A DNA stretch of 64,000 nt, from positions 930,001 through 994,000 of the forward strand of contig JAQSEB010000020.1 of the NCBI GenBank assembly GCA_030063045.1, written 5' to 3'. Within the stretch, counting starts at the first letter, position 1; each line of letters begins with the position of its first letter. The position numbers were made by a program, and so were the translations under genes. This document shows positions 33,996 to 46,700 of this stretch, piece after piece. The notes beneath the pieces are model-generated. The model was not told the DNA's origin and did no database searches. It saw only the letters and a program-made list of their open reading frames with translations. The stretch comes from Pratylenchus scribneri. Taxonomy: Eukaryota; Nematoda; Chromadorea; Rhabditida; Pratylenchidae.

Positions 33996-36493
33996 TTATA
34001 AGTAGCATGTCCCATCCGTTCTATCCGTCTGCTCATCGTCCACCTCATAATTATTATTTCCTCCTCTTTCCTCTTCATCATCATCCTCTATACCCAATTT
34101 CACCAATGGGCCACCGCCTCCCCCTCCTCGATTCAAAAGGGTTTCGGATTCATCGCTCAGTGATTCCTCACTGGCCATTTGCACATCTTGCGTTTCGGGC
34201 TCCTCGCCCATTGTTGTGCGACCGGCCCAACTTTCGGCCGTCAGGGTTGTGCTGCGCACGAATGTGGTCTCGCGTTGGCCCACATCGCCACCGCCCCCTT
34301 CTCCGTATTTCAACGACATTGGTGTGGTTGAAGCGGAATTGGACCGTCGCAGACCTTTGCCCCCTCCAGCGCCTCCTTTTCCGGGGATCCCAGCGGAAAT
34401 TGCCCGTCTAGCGGTTGAGCGTTTTGTTGCTGGCAGTTGAGAGGCATGCCGCAAGAATGAGCAGAACTTGCTTTTGTTGATGTAGTAGGCCTGAGGGAGC
34501 CAGGGGACTGGCATTGTTTTTAATGTGTTTTGGGGAAAGGGTGGGATAATTCACCTGTAGGCATGGAAATTTTTGCATGAATGTGACACGATAATCGCTG
34601 GAGCAGACACAAAAAATGTAGAATTGTGCGGCATGGTTGGTAATTTCGAGCAGATTAGCAACAGCGCGGAATATCTGGATGTGAAATTCAAGGGAAATAA
34701 GTGAAATTTTCGAATTTCTCTAGGATTTAGGTCTCAAATTTCCTAAAACAAAAATTGATTCAACTTAAATGAATTTTATTGAATTTTACAAGATTTTTAA
34801 GTATGAGGACCCCAACTTTACTATCAAAATCACAACAAAATAGGCCAAAAAACAATTTCCACCACATCCATCACACATACCTGATAATCCAATCGCTTTT
34901 TCATCGTTTCGTTGATGAAAAGCAGATTGATGGCAGCAGGAATGTTGCAAACAAAGAACATGACCGCAATTCCGCCCATAATATAGAGAATGGTATCGTC
35001 CCGGGCGGAGCCCCGTGTCGTCTCCCTATTCCGCAATCGGTCAAACATGCGTTGACGACGCCGAAACGCAATCATGATTTGGAAATTGAGGACAAAAAGG
35101 ATGATAATGGGTAGAAAACGGAGCAGCGCCTCCCTCGTCCATTTATAAATCTTAAGAGCAAAGGTATAAAAATACCAATAAATGCCTAGGTATTTTCATA
35201 TGAATATCCAAATTTTCTACCCTACAATCTTGAATCTTTCCTCTCTTTACCTGCCAACAAAGCGTTTTTGACACTTCGCTGTCAATGGCCCCATAGACAA
35301 GTTCGCCACGGGCATTCAACTTTTCACTGACCGAATATCGGCCAATCCCATAGGGAATGTAGAAGAGGGCTGGCACAATGTAAGCAACCTTTAATTTTTG
35401 TAAATATGATATTCTTTTTAGCCAGATATTCGCGTATTTATTCCAATCATTTTCAATCCTATATGGATTTTAAATCCATTTTTACGTTCTTTTCCTTTCC
35501 AAATAGAATTAGAGATTTCTCCTTCAAAAACCCTTTAAAAGATGAAGGACTAAAGATTTCATCAGTCACAGTTATAAACATAATAAGTTCTCTCTACTCA
35601 CCATAATTGCCTTCATGGCACGTTGAGGCGAATTCCATACCCGGAAATGGAGGGGAAAAACAACGGACACATATCGTTCCAAACTCAATGCCACAACAAT
35701 ATAAACGCCGGTTGCCAACGCCCAATTTATGAACTACAAAAATGGGCCAATAAAACATTTAAAATAGTCCAGAAAGACTGACCGAAAGCATCACATGTGC
35801 CTGATAGAATCCATAGAGCGGTTGCCGCTCAATTGGCACGCCGGCCTCTTTGAGCACTTCACAACAGGCAAATGCGAGCACAAAAAGCATGCAGAGCAAG
35901 TCGGCAATGGCCAAGGCACGCAAATACATGTAGGAAACGGCCCGAAGGCGAGGGCTGGCCAAAGTGACAACATTCATCAGATTACTGCAAAAATATGAAA
36001 GTATAAGAGGGATTCACCGATCAAGGGACAGAGAAATTGTCTTCAAAAATTCTTTTATTGTAAACCTATCAGAATCCCATGGGCTTATAAATTTCAGAGT
36101 ATCGCTAAGGTCAATTATATTAGAGGCTAGGATTTACAGTATATTGTCCAGTGATTCGAATCAATAAATTAGTAAATATTCCACCCCGAATTTTGCCTCG
36201 CCTCACCCAATAATGCCAAGTACACAAATGATTGGCATCACGTAGCAATAGGCAATAATGTTGATGTTGATGCCACTTTTTGCCGCCACAATCGGGATTT
36301 GGCCAACAGCGGTGGCGGCGATTGTGGATGCCGCATCCGGTATTGATGATGCCAATGTTGAAGTGATTAGGCCATCTTCTGCTGGAGAGGATTCTGCTGC
36401 TGGAGATGCTACCTGAGGCATTAGTGTGGTGGAAATGCGAAAAAGCAAATCCTCCATGGAAGCGACGGCCACATTGGACGATGAGTCATTCAT
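33996..36493 (-). CDS. Class A G-protein-coupled receptor, FMRFamide/neuropeptide-receptor-like
   Basis: Seven-helix receptor probably for a neuropeptide. Seven exons, complement(33996..34490, 34555..34674, 34881..35150, 35251..35388, 35602..35733, 35783..35984, 36207..36493), join in phase to 547 residues. TM1 contains CVLGIIGNLMNVVTLASPRL and TM2 YLRALAIADLLCMLFVLAF. TM3 ends LSLERYVSVVFPLHFRVW, with ERY in the DRY position. Loop 3 is rich in arginine (RRRQRMFDRLRNRE). TM6 is LYIMGGIAVMFFVCNIPAAI. TM7 has NHAAQFYIFCVCSSDYR in place of NPxxY. A 160-residue S/G/E-rich tail with D/E clusters follows. The ERY and N-xxx-QFY pattern is typical of nematode FRPR-type receptors. ATG 36493 lies just after ATTTTAG, a probable trans-splice site. 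Confidence 0.9.
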
Positions 36494-37754
36494 GTCCTCT
36501 AAAATAGAAAAATTGAACAATTATTAAAAAATTTAAAGGAATATTATGAGATTCACAAGAAAATGAATCCAAAATGGGATGTTTTGGCTGTTTTCAACAG
36601 CAAAAATGGCGTAATTGTCTGAGACTTTTTGCGTAAAACCCTCCCAAAATGCCATCAATAGAGGGGAGGGGGTGGATTTCGGAGTATTGAAGGAAGGAGG
36701 GTGGCATATTTTCCTAAAAATTTTTGAAGAAATGGACTCTGTGGATTGTGCCGGAACTGTTGTAGGAGAACTCACGACAATACGCTCGGGTATTTCTTGC
36801 GTGCAAGCGTTCCGGAAGGAAGGAAACATTGACTGAATGAAAAGATGTACGCGGATAAGGGAGGATTTGGCGAATTGTAAAAATGGAAGATGTGCTACCA
36901 AATGTAAGCTGAGAAGCTTAATCAGAGAAAAATGGGATGGACTTGGCCAACATTCACTCATTTAAATGAATATCCCAAATATTTCTTCTTTTCCTTTAAA
37001 ATTCCTCGACTCTTTTGTGGTCTCATCCATGGCCAACTTTCTTTTGGGGCCATGATCGCGGACTTTGAATGGAAATGAAAGGGAAGTGAAGCGGTGGCAG
37101 CGCTCACTCTCATTAGCCAATTTTTCAATGGGACCCAAATCCCAGTCAATTGCCAGCTGGCACAATTTATCTCCCTCCCCTCCCAAAAATTCCCATCCAA
37201 TTCTCCTTCCATAATATGCAGAGGAATTGAGGACGAAAAAGCCAAAAAAGAGGGTTGGAATATTTTGGATGCTTTGATGGGACTGGGCTGGAAAAAGTGA
37301 AGGGATAAAAATGAGGGGACAAAAAGCATCATCGAAAAGCCGGTAGGGGAATATTGCGCCAGGGAAAAACGTCTTTGGTTGGCCTATTGTTTCAGCCAAA
37401 TGCATGCACCAAACTTGGGAATATGGGAAAAATTTCCTGCCAAATCGAAGGCATTAGAATATTTATAGCGCAAATTCACAATGAAAATTACGGTTTTGGA
37501 AGGAAGGGAGAAATGTGGGATAAAGGGAATATTTATTGTTTATTATTTTTTGCAATAAATTAATCAAAACAATTCATTTTCGTGGGTATATTTATATTTA
37601 ATGACGGGGACAATGTTACTTTGGACCTATTCCTTCCAATGGCTTATAAAATATGTTAATTTTAATTTTTTTTAAAACAAATATCTAAAATTTTAAACAT
37701 TTAACCAAAAGTTTTAATAAAGTTTTATTTTTATTTGCAGCCAAAAATACTAAA
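36494..37754. promoter_or_regulatory. Divergent intergenic region upstream of GPCR and Dr1
   Basis: About 1.26 kb. Several minus frames of 120-150 codons at 36533-37405 overlap each other in different frames and lack splice context or recognisable domains. TTTTTATTTGCAG just before 37741 is a candidate spliced-leader acceptor for Dr1. Confidence 0.4.
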
Positions 37755-40700
37755 ATGGCCGACGATGAAAGTGAGGGAGTTGGATTGCCACAAAAAGGGC
37801 TGAATATGATCATCAAGGATGCCCTGCCGGATATGCGTATTGCCAACGAAACACGGGAACTGTTGAATCAATGTTGCGTGGAATTTGTCAAACATGTTTC
37901 GCGAGAGGCACAACAAATCTCCTCAAAAGATCAGCGCAAAACAATTTACCATGATCATGTTCAAAAAGGTGGGTAAATTTGAAAAAAAAATTAGGAATAG
38001 GTAGAAATTCATTAATAAAATAATTTTGCATTTTCATATGGAATTTTATGGAATAATTGAACCCAAAAAAACTCAATAAGCAAACATTGACCATGATGGA
38101 ATGCGGGGGATTGGATTTTTTCCGGCTTTACGGAAAAAATGCACAGGAAGCTTCAGGGAAGAGGGAGGGGAGGGAAAAGCACCGGGTCCCCGGATTGAGC
38201 TTCCATTTGGTTTTTTTGGATAGGGATGGGAGCAATTCGTTCATTCCACCAGCCATTGTTCCCACTTTGGGCCATGGAAAAGGGGTGGCTGGCGGCAGGC
38301 ACAGTCAGGATGCTCCCTCCGGCGGGGGCAATTCCTTTGGGAATTTGGTGTCGAGAAGGGCAGAGGGAAGGAACAGAGGGGACCATAGGCAAAAGTGGAC
38401 ACAATCCAACCTCGGCATCGGCCGGTGCCGTTTTCGCAGCAGATGCCCGGTGCACATTCACACCGTGAACCCAGCAATAGGAGGGACTTTCCCATTGGGA
38501 GTAAATGCCGATGAATGGGCAGGAGGGCACCCAACAATCTATTCCCCATCTTTGTTCTTGGCCAAAACGATCATCGGCCTCATCAGCTTTTCCTCTCTTC
38601 CAACCGCAGGGGTCGAAAAGTAGCCCCTCCGCCTCCGGGGCTTCTTCCCATCAACAATGGAGGGGAAAGATGGTCCAATCCAATCTGTGTGCTTTTGGCT
38701 TCCTCCTACAACAACCTTGGGGGGCCAATCTATCTCCGCCTCCTCCTCCTCTGTCTCCTTTGAAGGAATAATTTTTCCCCTCAAAGTTGGTCGTGGGAGG
38801 ATGGTACAAAAAAGGATTTTTCCCCGACTTCTTCTGCCATCATCCGCCGGCCTCCTTCATCAAAATAGTGGCCTGGGAATGATGCCGAGAAAGTTTTTTT
38901 GTTTGGTTTTGGATTTGCCTATTTGTTGGTGGCCATTTGGTTTTCAATGAAAAAGGATTTTTTTTGGGGGGGGGGGGGGGATGGGAATCAAAAAACGATG
39001 GAGCCCAAATCCATCATCCGATTTCCGCGAAAATTAGCTGCAATCTGAAGAAAAAGAGGGAAAGAGAAGGAGGGTTGGCGATGAATTATTTGAATACAAA
39101 TTTGGGAGGAAAACGATGGCCAAATTGATGGACACCATATTTTAAGAAAATGGATAAAAATGGGGGAATTGGCCATTCTTTCGACAAAATGTTCGAGAAA
39201 ATTAGGAAGAAGTAAAGGAAAATAATCGGAAGACAATTTAAGGGGAAAATATGGAATTGAAAATGAATGGAATTTAGGCAATTTTTTGGGTAAATGAATG
39301 ACCAAAATTGAATTTAAACCATTTAAGTTAAATTTGAATATTTCTTTATATTTTAATTCACTATCCAATCCAGCAACAAATTATTTACTAAAATTAAAGA
39401 ATGAATAATGTTTTTGAATGAATGGTGTGTAGTGTGAACTATAAATTAACTTTTTGTTGGGAAAAAAATGAACACCAAAAATGGAAACAAAAAAAATTGG
39501 GAATGAATGTGAGTGGGAGGAAGAGAATTGGACTTTCCCTAGGGAATTGACCTGGGGCCCAATTGAAAAGCCAAGGAATTGAACCTGATGAAAAATGAAA
39601 TCAAAAATTATAATATAGAAAATTATTGGAAAATTTCATTTTTAAAAAATTTTCTGTAAAATTTCAGCACTCAAAAATTTGGGCTTCCCCCGTGAATATG
39701 TGGACGCGGCAAATTCTGTGCTGGGCGAGTGCAAAATTGCAGCGGAGAAACGGCTGAAACGCAAGAATTCCCGGCTCGACAAATGCGGAATTCCCGAGGT
39801 GGGTTAACATTTTATTATTTACAATTTTAAATAAAATTTTAATACCTTTTTGGAAAAATTTAAAATAAATTGACCGACCTAATTTCCACAATTTTGATAA
39901 AAGAATTCGTCTAATTTTAATATGAATTTTACATAAATAGGGATTTTTGATATTTTTGCTCAAATAAATTTACGGAAAAATTTAATAATTAAAACAATAA
40001 GAAATTTTAATTGAATTATTAATTTTTGCACGTATCCATTTCCAGGATCAACTATGGCAAATGCAGCAGCAACTCATTGAACAGGTGGGGCGGCTAATTA
40101 TATTATTTGGAATTGAGGATCTTTGACCATTCGAGACTTAATTCATATTTTGATAATGGATCTTTGACCATTCTTGGGGGGCTTAATTCACGTTTAAAAT
40201 TTTTGCGGAGGCGGTGTTTTAAATGCGTTGATGAATGAAAATTGTTTTTTGAGCAAGGCGAGAGCATCCATTTGGGATGCCACAATTTTATGCGAGAAAT
40301 GGGGAATTTTAAGTAAGCATTTTTGCATCCAACTAAATGAGGTAGGGGAGGAATTAAAATTGGTGGTTTCAGTCCAGCCACGTTTCCATTTTTTGCATCA
40401 AATTGGAGGGAAAAAATTAGGGGCTATCTATTTTCTGATTTATATAATATATAAAAAAAAAAGATGCTTTCGACATTTGCACAAAAAAAATTAAGGCTCT
40501 TTTTCTTGGGATTTTTTCGATTTGGGACTTGCACATTCTAGGGGTAACTTTTTGATGCGCATCCGGGAAAAATACGCATTTTTCATTTTGGGTTCAGTGT
40601 CGCGGAGAAACCGGTTTAAAAACCGGTTTGCCCAGGTAAAAATTTTTTTAAAAGGCCTAAATCAAAAATCGGCTCGGTGAAGATAAATCTACACAGTGGT

Positions 40701-43700
40701 AGCTACATTTTGATATATGGGTCGGGGGGTTTACGGTGGACAGGGGAGGCTGGAAAAATGGCAACGTGTGGCCAAGTCGGGTGCGCGAGTCAGAAATTTC
40801 TCTATAACTTTTTTGCGAGTTGAGATAGATCAGCGCGATAAAAAGCAAAGTTGTAGAGCTCGATGAGGCGAATCCAATGGTATATTGCGCAAGTTATGAA
40901 ACCATACCGGTTTCGAGATATAAGCTTAAACCGGTTTCAAAAATCGGTTTATATAGGTAAAACTTTTTTCCTTTTGAATTTTTCTATACCCAATGTATTA
41001 TAATTATTGTAGAGAATAAAAAGGCGGATAAAATGAGATAATGCGTGCGCGGGATTAAGCCGGATAAAGGGGGATTAAGCCGGATTAAGAGGGATAAATG
41101 TTCAAAATGGAGGGATTAAGGTGGAAAATGAGTCGAAAATGCAGGGGAATCGCGCCAAAGGCACTTGGGCTGGGCTGGAGGCCCAGGGGTGCGCGGGATT
41201 AAGCCGGATAAAGCGGGATTAAGACGGATTAAGAGGGATAAATGTTAAAAATGGAGGGATTTTGGTGGAAAATAGTTCGAAAATGCAGGGGAAGTGTGCC
41301 GAAGGTATGTGGGCTGGGCCGAAGGCCCAGGGGTGCGTGTGATTAAGCCGGATAAAGGGGGATTAAGCCGGATTAAGAGGGATAAATATTCAAAATGAAG
41401 GGATTAAGGTGGAAAATAATTCGAAAGTGAAGGGGAAGTGTGCCGAAGGTATGTGGGCTGGGCCGAAGGCCCAGGGGTGCGTGTGATTAAGCCGGATAAA
41501 GGGGGATTAAGCCGGATTAAGAGGGATAAATATTCAAAATGAAGGGATTAAGGTGGAAAATAATTCGAAAGTGAAGGGGAAGTGTGCCGAAGGTATGTGG
41601 GCTGGGCCGAAGGCCCAGGGGTGCGTGGGATTAAGACGGATAAAGGGGGATTAAGCCGGATTAACAGGGATAATGGTTCAAAATGAAAGGATTAGAGTGG
41701 AAAATGCGTCGAAAGTAATGGGGAAGCGTGCCGAAGGCACGAGGGCCGGTGCGTGCACGGGATTAAGCCGGATAAAAGGGGATTAAGCCGGATAAAGGGG
41801 GATTAAGCCGGATTAAGAGGGATAAAGATTCAAATTGGAGGGATTAAGATGGGAAATGCGTCGAAAGTAAAGGTGAAGCGTACCGAAGGCACATGGGCCT
41901 GGCCGGAGGCCTGGGGGAGGGGCACGGGATTAATCCGGATAAATGTAAAATAAGCAGGATTAAGAGGGTAAATGTTCAAAATGGAGGGTTTAAGGTAGGA
42001 AATGGGTCGGAGATGAAGCGAAAGCGTGCCGGGGTACAGTGGTCAGGGCGGAGGCCAGTGCGTGCGTGGGATCGGATACGAGAAGATTAAGCCGGATTAA
42101 GGGGGATAAATGTTTAAAATGGTGGGATTAATAGGGAGAAATGGGTCGGAGACGAAGGGGAAGCGTGCCGCAGGCACGTGGGCCGGGCCAGAGGCAAAGG
42201 AATGCGCGGGATTTAGCCGGATAAAGAGGGATAAGAGTTTAAAATGATGGAATTAAAGGGAGAATGAAGCGGAGTTGAAGTGAAAGCGTGCCGAAGGCAC
42301 GTAGGCCGGACACCCATAAATATTTTGGGGCGAGCGAAGCGAGCTGCATATGTTTGGAAGCGATCGGAGTGAGCCGAACGGGTTGAACAGACCCTCCGGC
42401 GAGCGAAGCGAGCCGTACATGTCCGGAGGCGAGCGGAGCGAGCTAAATGGTTGAATAGGCCGGCGGGCCCTCCGTCGAGGGGCCGGCGGGCCCTCCGGCG
42501 AGCGAAGCGAGCCATACATGTCCGGAGACGAGCGGAGCGAGCTGAACAAGAGGCCGGCCGGCGAGCGGAGCGAGCTCAACGGGTTAAACAGGCCGGCGGG
42601 CCCTCCGGCGAGCGAAGCGAGCCGTACATGTCCGGAGGCGAGCGGAGCGAGCTGAAAGGATTAAACAGGCCCTCCGGCGAGCGAAGCGAGCCATACATGT
42701 CCGGAGGCGAGCGGAGCGAGCTGAAAGGATTAAACAGGCCCTCCGGCGAGCGAAGCGAGCCGTACATGTCCGGAGGCGAGCGGAGCGAGCTGAAAGGATT
42801 AAACAGGCACTCGGGCGATGAAGCGAGCCATACATGTCCGGAGGCGAGCGGAGCGAGCTGAAAGGATTAAACAGGCCCTCCGGCGAGCGAAGCGAGCCAT
42901 ACATGTCCGGAGGCGAGCGGAGCGAGCTGAAAGGATTAAACAGGCCCTTCGGCGAGCGAAGCGAGCCATACATGTCCGGAGGCGAGCGGAGCGAGCTGAA
43001 AGGATTAAACAGGCCCTTCGGCGAGCGAAGCGAGCCATACATGTCCGGAGGCGAGCGGAGCGAGCTGAAAGGATTAAACAGGCCCTCCGGCGAGCGAAGC
43101 GAGCCGTACATGTCCGGAGGCGAGCGGAGCGAGCTGAAAGGATAAAACAGGCCCTCCGGCGAGCGAAGCGAGCCGTACATGTCCGGAGGCGAGCGGAGCG
43201 AGCTGAAAGGATTAAACAGGCCCTCCGGCGAGCGAAGCGAGCCGTACATGTCCGGAGGCGAGCGGAGCGAGCTGAAAGGATTAAACAGGCACTCGGGCGA
43301 TGAAGCGAGCCATACATGTCCGGAGGCGAGCGGAGCGAGCTGAAAGGATTAAACAGGCCCTCCGGCGAGCGAAGCGAGCCGTACATTTCCGAAGGCGAGC
43401 GGAGCGAGCTGAATGGTTGAACAGGCCGGCGGGCCCTCCGGCGAGCGAAGCGAGCCATACATTTCCGAAGGCGAGCGGAGCGAGCTGAATGGTTGAACAG
43501 GCCGGCGGGCCCTCCGGCGAGCGAAGCGAGCCATACATGTCCAGATGGGAGCAGAGTGAGCTGAACGGGTTGAACAGCTCTCCGGCGAGCGAAGCGAGCC
43601 ATACATTTCCGAAGGCGAGCGGAGCGAGCTGAATGATTGAACAGGCCGGCGGGCCCTCCGGCGAGCGAAGCGAGCCATACATGTCCGGAGGCGAGCGGAG

Positions 43701-46700
43701 CGAGCTGAATGGGTTGAACAGGCTGGCGGGCCCTCCGGCGAGCGAAGCGAGCCATACATTTCCGAAGGCGAGCGGAGCGAACTGAATGGTTGAACAGGCC
43801 GGCGGGCCCTCCGGCGAGCGAAGCGAGCCATACATGTCCGGAGGCGAGCGGAGCGAGCTGAACAGGAACAGGCGGCCGGCGAGCGGAGCGAGCTGAACGG
43901 CTTGAACAGGCCGGCGAGCCCTCCGGCGAGCGAAGCGAGCTGTACATGTCCGGAGGCGAGCGGAGCGAGCTGAACGGATTGAAAAGGCCCTCCGGCGAGC
44001 GAAGCGAGCCCCGATGAACTGACCAAATGACAACTGTAGTCCAAAGACGAGCGAAGCGAGCCTTGAGGGAATATCCAAAAGGCCAGCGCATCGAACTCTA
44101 TTCTCCACAAGATCCAAACATTTTCAAAGGGCGTGCTAGGGGTCCTTAAAGCGCCCCGCGCTTTCAAAAATAATTTATTACAATTCGCCCAGTCTAACCG
44201 CTAAAGCAGTCCCGAAGGGACTGGTTATATAATATATAATTGCTTTCGACATTTGCACAAAAAAAATTAAGGCTCTTTTTCTTGGGATTTTTAGATTATG
44301 AGACTTGCACATTCTATGGGTAACTTTTCAGCGCGCATCCAGGAAAACTATACGTTTTTTGATAGGGGTTTGAGTTTGGACCGAAACCGGTTTAAAAACC
44401 GGTTTGCCCTGGTAAAACTTTTTTCTATGGACCTCAATCGATTTGAAACTAAAAAAAGCACCATCCTCAGAGTGTAGGCTATATTTTGATATATAGGTTT
44501 GGGGGTCTACCTGGAAGTCTAAGGGTCGATAAAATTGTTGAGACGAGGTCAGGTCGGGTGCGCGAGTCAGAAATTTCTTTATAACTTTTTTGAGATTTGA
44601 GATAGAAGTGCGCGGTAAAAAGCAAAGTTGTAGAGCTCGACGAGACGCATAAAATGGGCTATGCGAGAGTTTTAATATTAAACCGGTTTCGAGATATAAG
44701 CTTAAACCGGTTTAAAAAATTGCAAAATGTGAGGCGAGCGAAGCGAGCCGTCTCAAACTTGAATAAAAAACCCTACTGGGGTACCTTAAAGCGCCCCGCG
44801 CTTTTTTCGAAACGGAAGCATGCCTTAAACCAGTGGGGCTCTGCCCCACTGGTTTTATAATTAAATATGAAATTGTTAAAAATGATTGGAATTCGATTTT
44901 TTATTTATTAAATTTCCCTCTGACTTGATTTTTTTTACTTATAAAATTTTGCAATTCTGAATGAAATTTAGTGCCGAATGTAAATTGCACCCGGCTTTGC
45001 GTGTTTTATTTATTTGGGATGGAAAATGGAGGGCGGAATTTTTTTGTCTATGTCCGCTTGATTTTTATGCGCGCATTTGTCAGAATTATATTTACAAATA
45101 AAAATATAAAATAATGTTGAAAATGAGAGGAAGGGGCACACAAGCATCAATTCACAAATTATTAAAAAGTCATAAATAGTTTGATCCTTTTGGCCATAAA
45201 CATAGGCAGAGTTTTTGCGAATTTTGCTCTCCTCAAAATTTAGACTTAGGTTAATTTAAATATACCAAAAATATTTCAAAAATCATGGAAAATATTTTCC
45301 TGAATTTTCGATTTTTTTTTCGAATTTTCCCATTAAAAATTCAATAGAATGACAAATTTTCCATTGGCCCCATTCTTTTACATCATCAAAAAGTTACAAA
45401 AAATGAGACACATTTTGGCCTTTACAAAATGGGTGACGTGAAAAGAAAAAGCGGATTTATTTGTGGCGAACACAAAAGTCAAAATAAAAGAATAAAAAGA
45501 AATTAAAGAAGTTTGAGTGGGCCAATTGATTCGGTATGAAAAGTGAAGATGATGTTCTATGTTTTTTTCCGGAAAATAGGCTAAATTAATAGATCGGCAG
45601 CAAAAATTGGCAAAAACAGGAAAAAAGCAATATTAAGGGTGCTTTCTATTATAATCCAAATTGTTGTATGGGTTTTTCCAACCTCTGGTGAAAATAAATT
45701 GAAGCCGAAAAATATAAGAAAAAGGCAGTGTAAATTAAACTATTGGCAATGATTAAAAAGATTGGCCAAGGCTTTAGCTTAAGGGCTAGGCTTGTTTTTG
45801 AAATTTACCCCTCGCTAATTGGCTTTGGCGAGATAAATTTTAATTAATAGTTTCAAAAATTTATTTCCCAAAAGAATATGAAAAGCATTCAAATTTACAA
45901 ATAAATTTGGGATTACTCTGATTTTTGTGGTGTGTGTAAATTGGAGGGAAAATGTTTCTGAACAATGGGGGAAATGGTGAGCGCATGTTTTTGGTGTTTA
46001 AAAAGCCACTTTATATTTCACCGCCCAACAAAAAGGATGTGTGAATGGCCGGAAGAGGATGATGATGAGGATGGGGAAGAATAAATACAAAGGTGGCTGT
46101 GGAAGGGGAATGCCAGAATGAAATTCGATATGTTTTGTGTGTTTTTAACAAGGAGGCAGACTTGAATGGACCGACAAGGGGGGGGGACGGCTGGCTTTTG
46201 CCTGGACTATGGGCGGTGTGCCGCGATTGTTAAAGGGGCCTAGCCCTCTTATGGCAAGGGGGAATGGCTAAAAAGGGGAGAAGGGAGGAGGCTTTGGGCC
46301 AAGTGTAGAAACTTTTGGTGGAGAAGGCATTGAAGGGGAAAATGCATATTTGTTGTGTGGATTTAATAATGGGGGAAAGGAAATTGTGGCAAAACACCCG
46401 CAACAATAAAGAAGCCAAAATGCCTAGAAATTAGGAGGGCCAAAAAGATGGCCATAAGGCAGATGAGGCCATATGGATTTGTGCGCACACTCGCCGAATT
46501 TCCATCAACAGCTTTGGAAGAAAAACAAACAGCCTAATTGCCTTCAATTGAAAAAATAACACATTTTGTGTGTGCTGAGGGAGGATGTGACAGCCCCAGC
46601 CGCAGCCAATTTGAAGCGGAATTAGGCGGAACCATCGCAATTCCAACAACAAAAGGGGAAGCTGCCGGATGCGCTTTTCGCTTTTCGCACTCTACAATGA

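Larger units (their letters stand above)
40465..44235 (+). mobile_element. Non-autonomous Helitron-like element, long copy
   Basis: Left end (40465-about 40950) begins TGCTTTCGACATTTGCAC and contains AAACCGGTTTAAAAACCGG and AAAGCAAAGTTGTAGAGCTC. The interior is two tandem arrays (41046-44013). The right end has a perfect hairpin AAAGCGC-CCC-GCGCTTT (44148-44164) and a terminal hairpin CAGTCCC-GAA-GGGACTG (44207-44223), followed by GTTATATAAT. A shorter copy follows at once. No terminal inverted repeats or coding sequence were found. A 3' hairpin plus a central minisatellite is the layout of DINE-1/Helentron-type elements. The class is inferred. Confidence 0.6.

Noticed and set aside
36533..37405. 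Three long overlapping minus-strand frames
   Set aside because: They overlap in different frames, have no splice context or domain, and lie in the promoter region of two divergent genes.
42799..44167. Minus-strand frames of 221-430 codons with repeated SLRSPPDMYGSLRSPEG-like peptides
   Set aside because: They are produced by a 69-bp tandem repeat whose length is a multiple of three. Equivalent frames are open on the other strand.
40465..44721. Direct repeats read as LTRs of a retrotransposon
   Set aside because: No primer-binding site, polypurine tract or gag-pol sequence between them, and each repeat is followed by its own right end, so they are two element copies.
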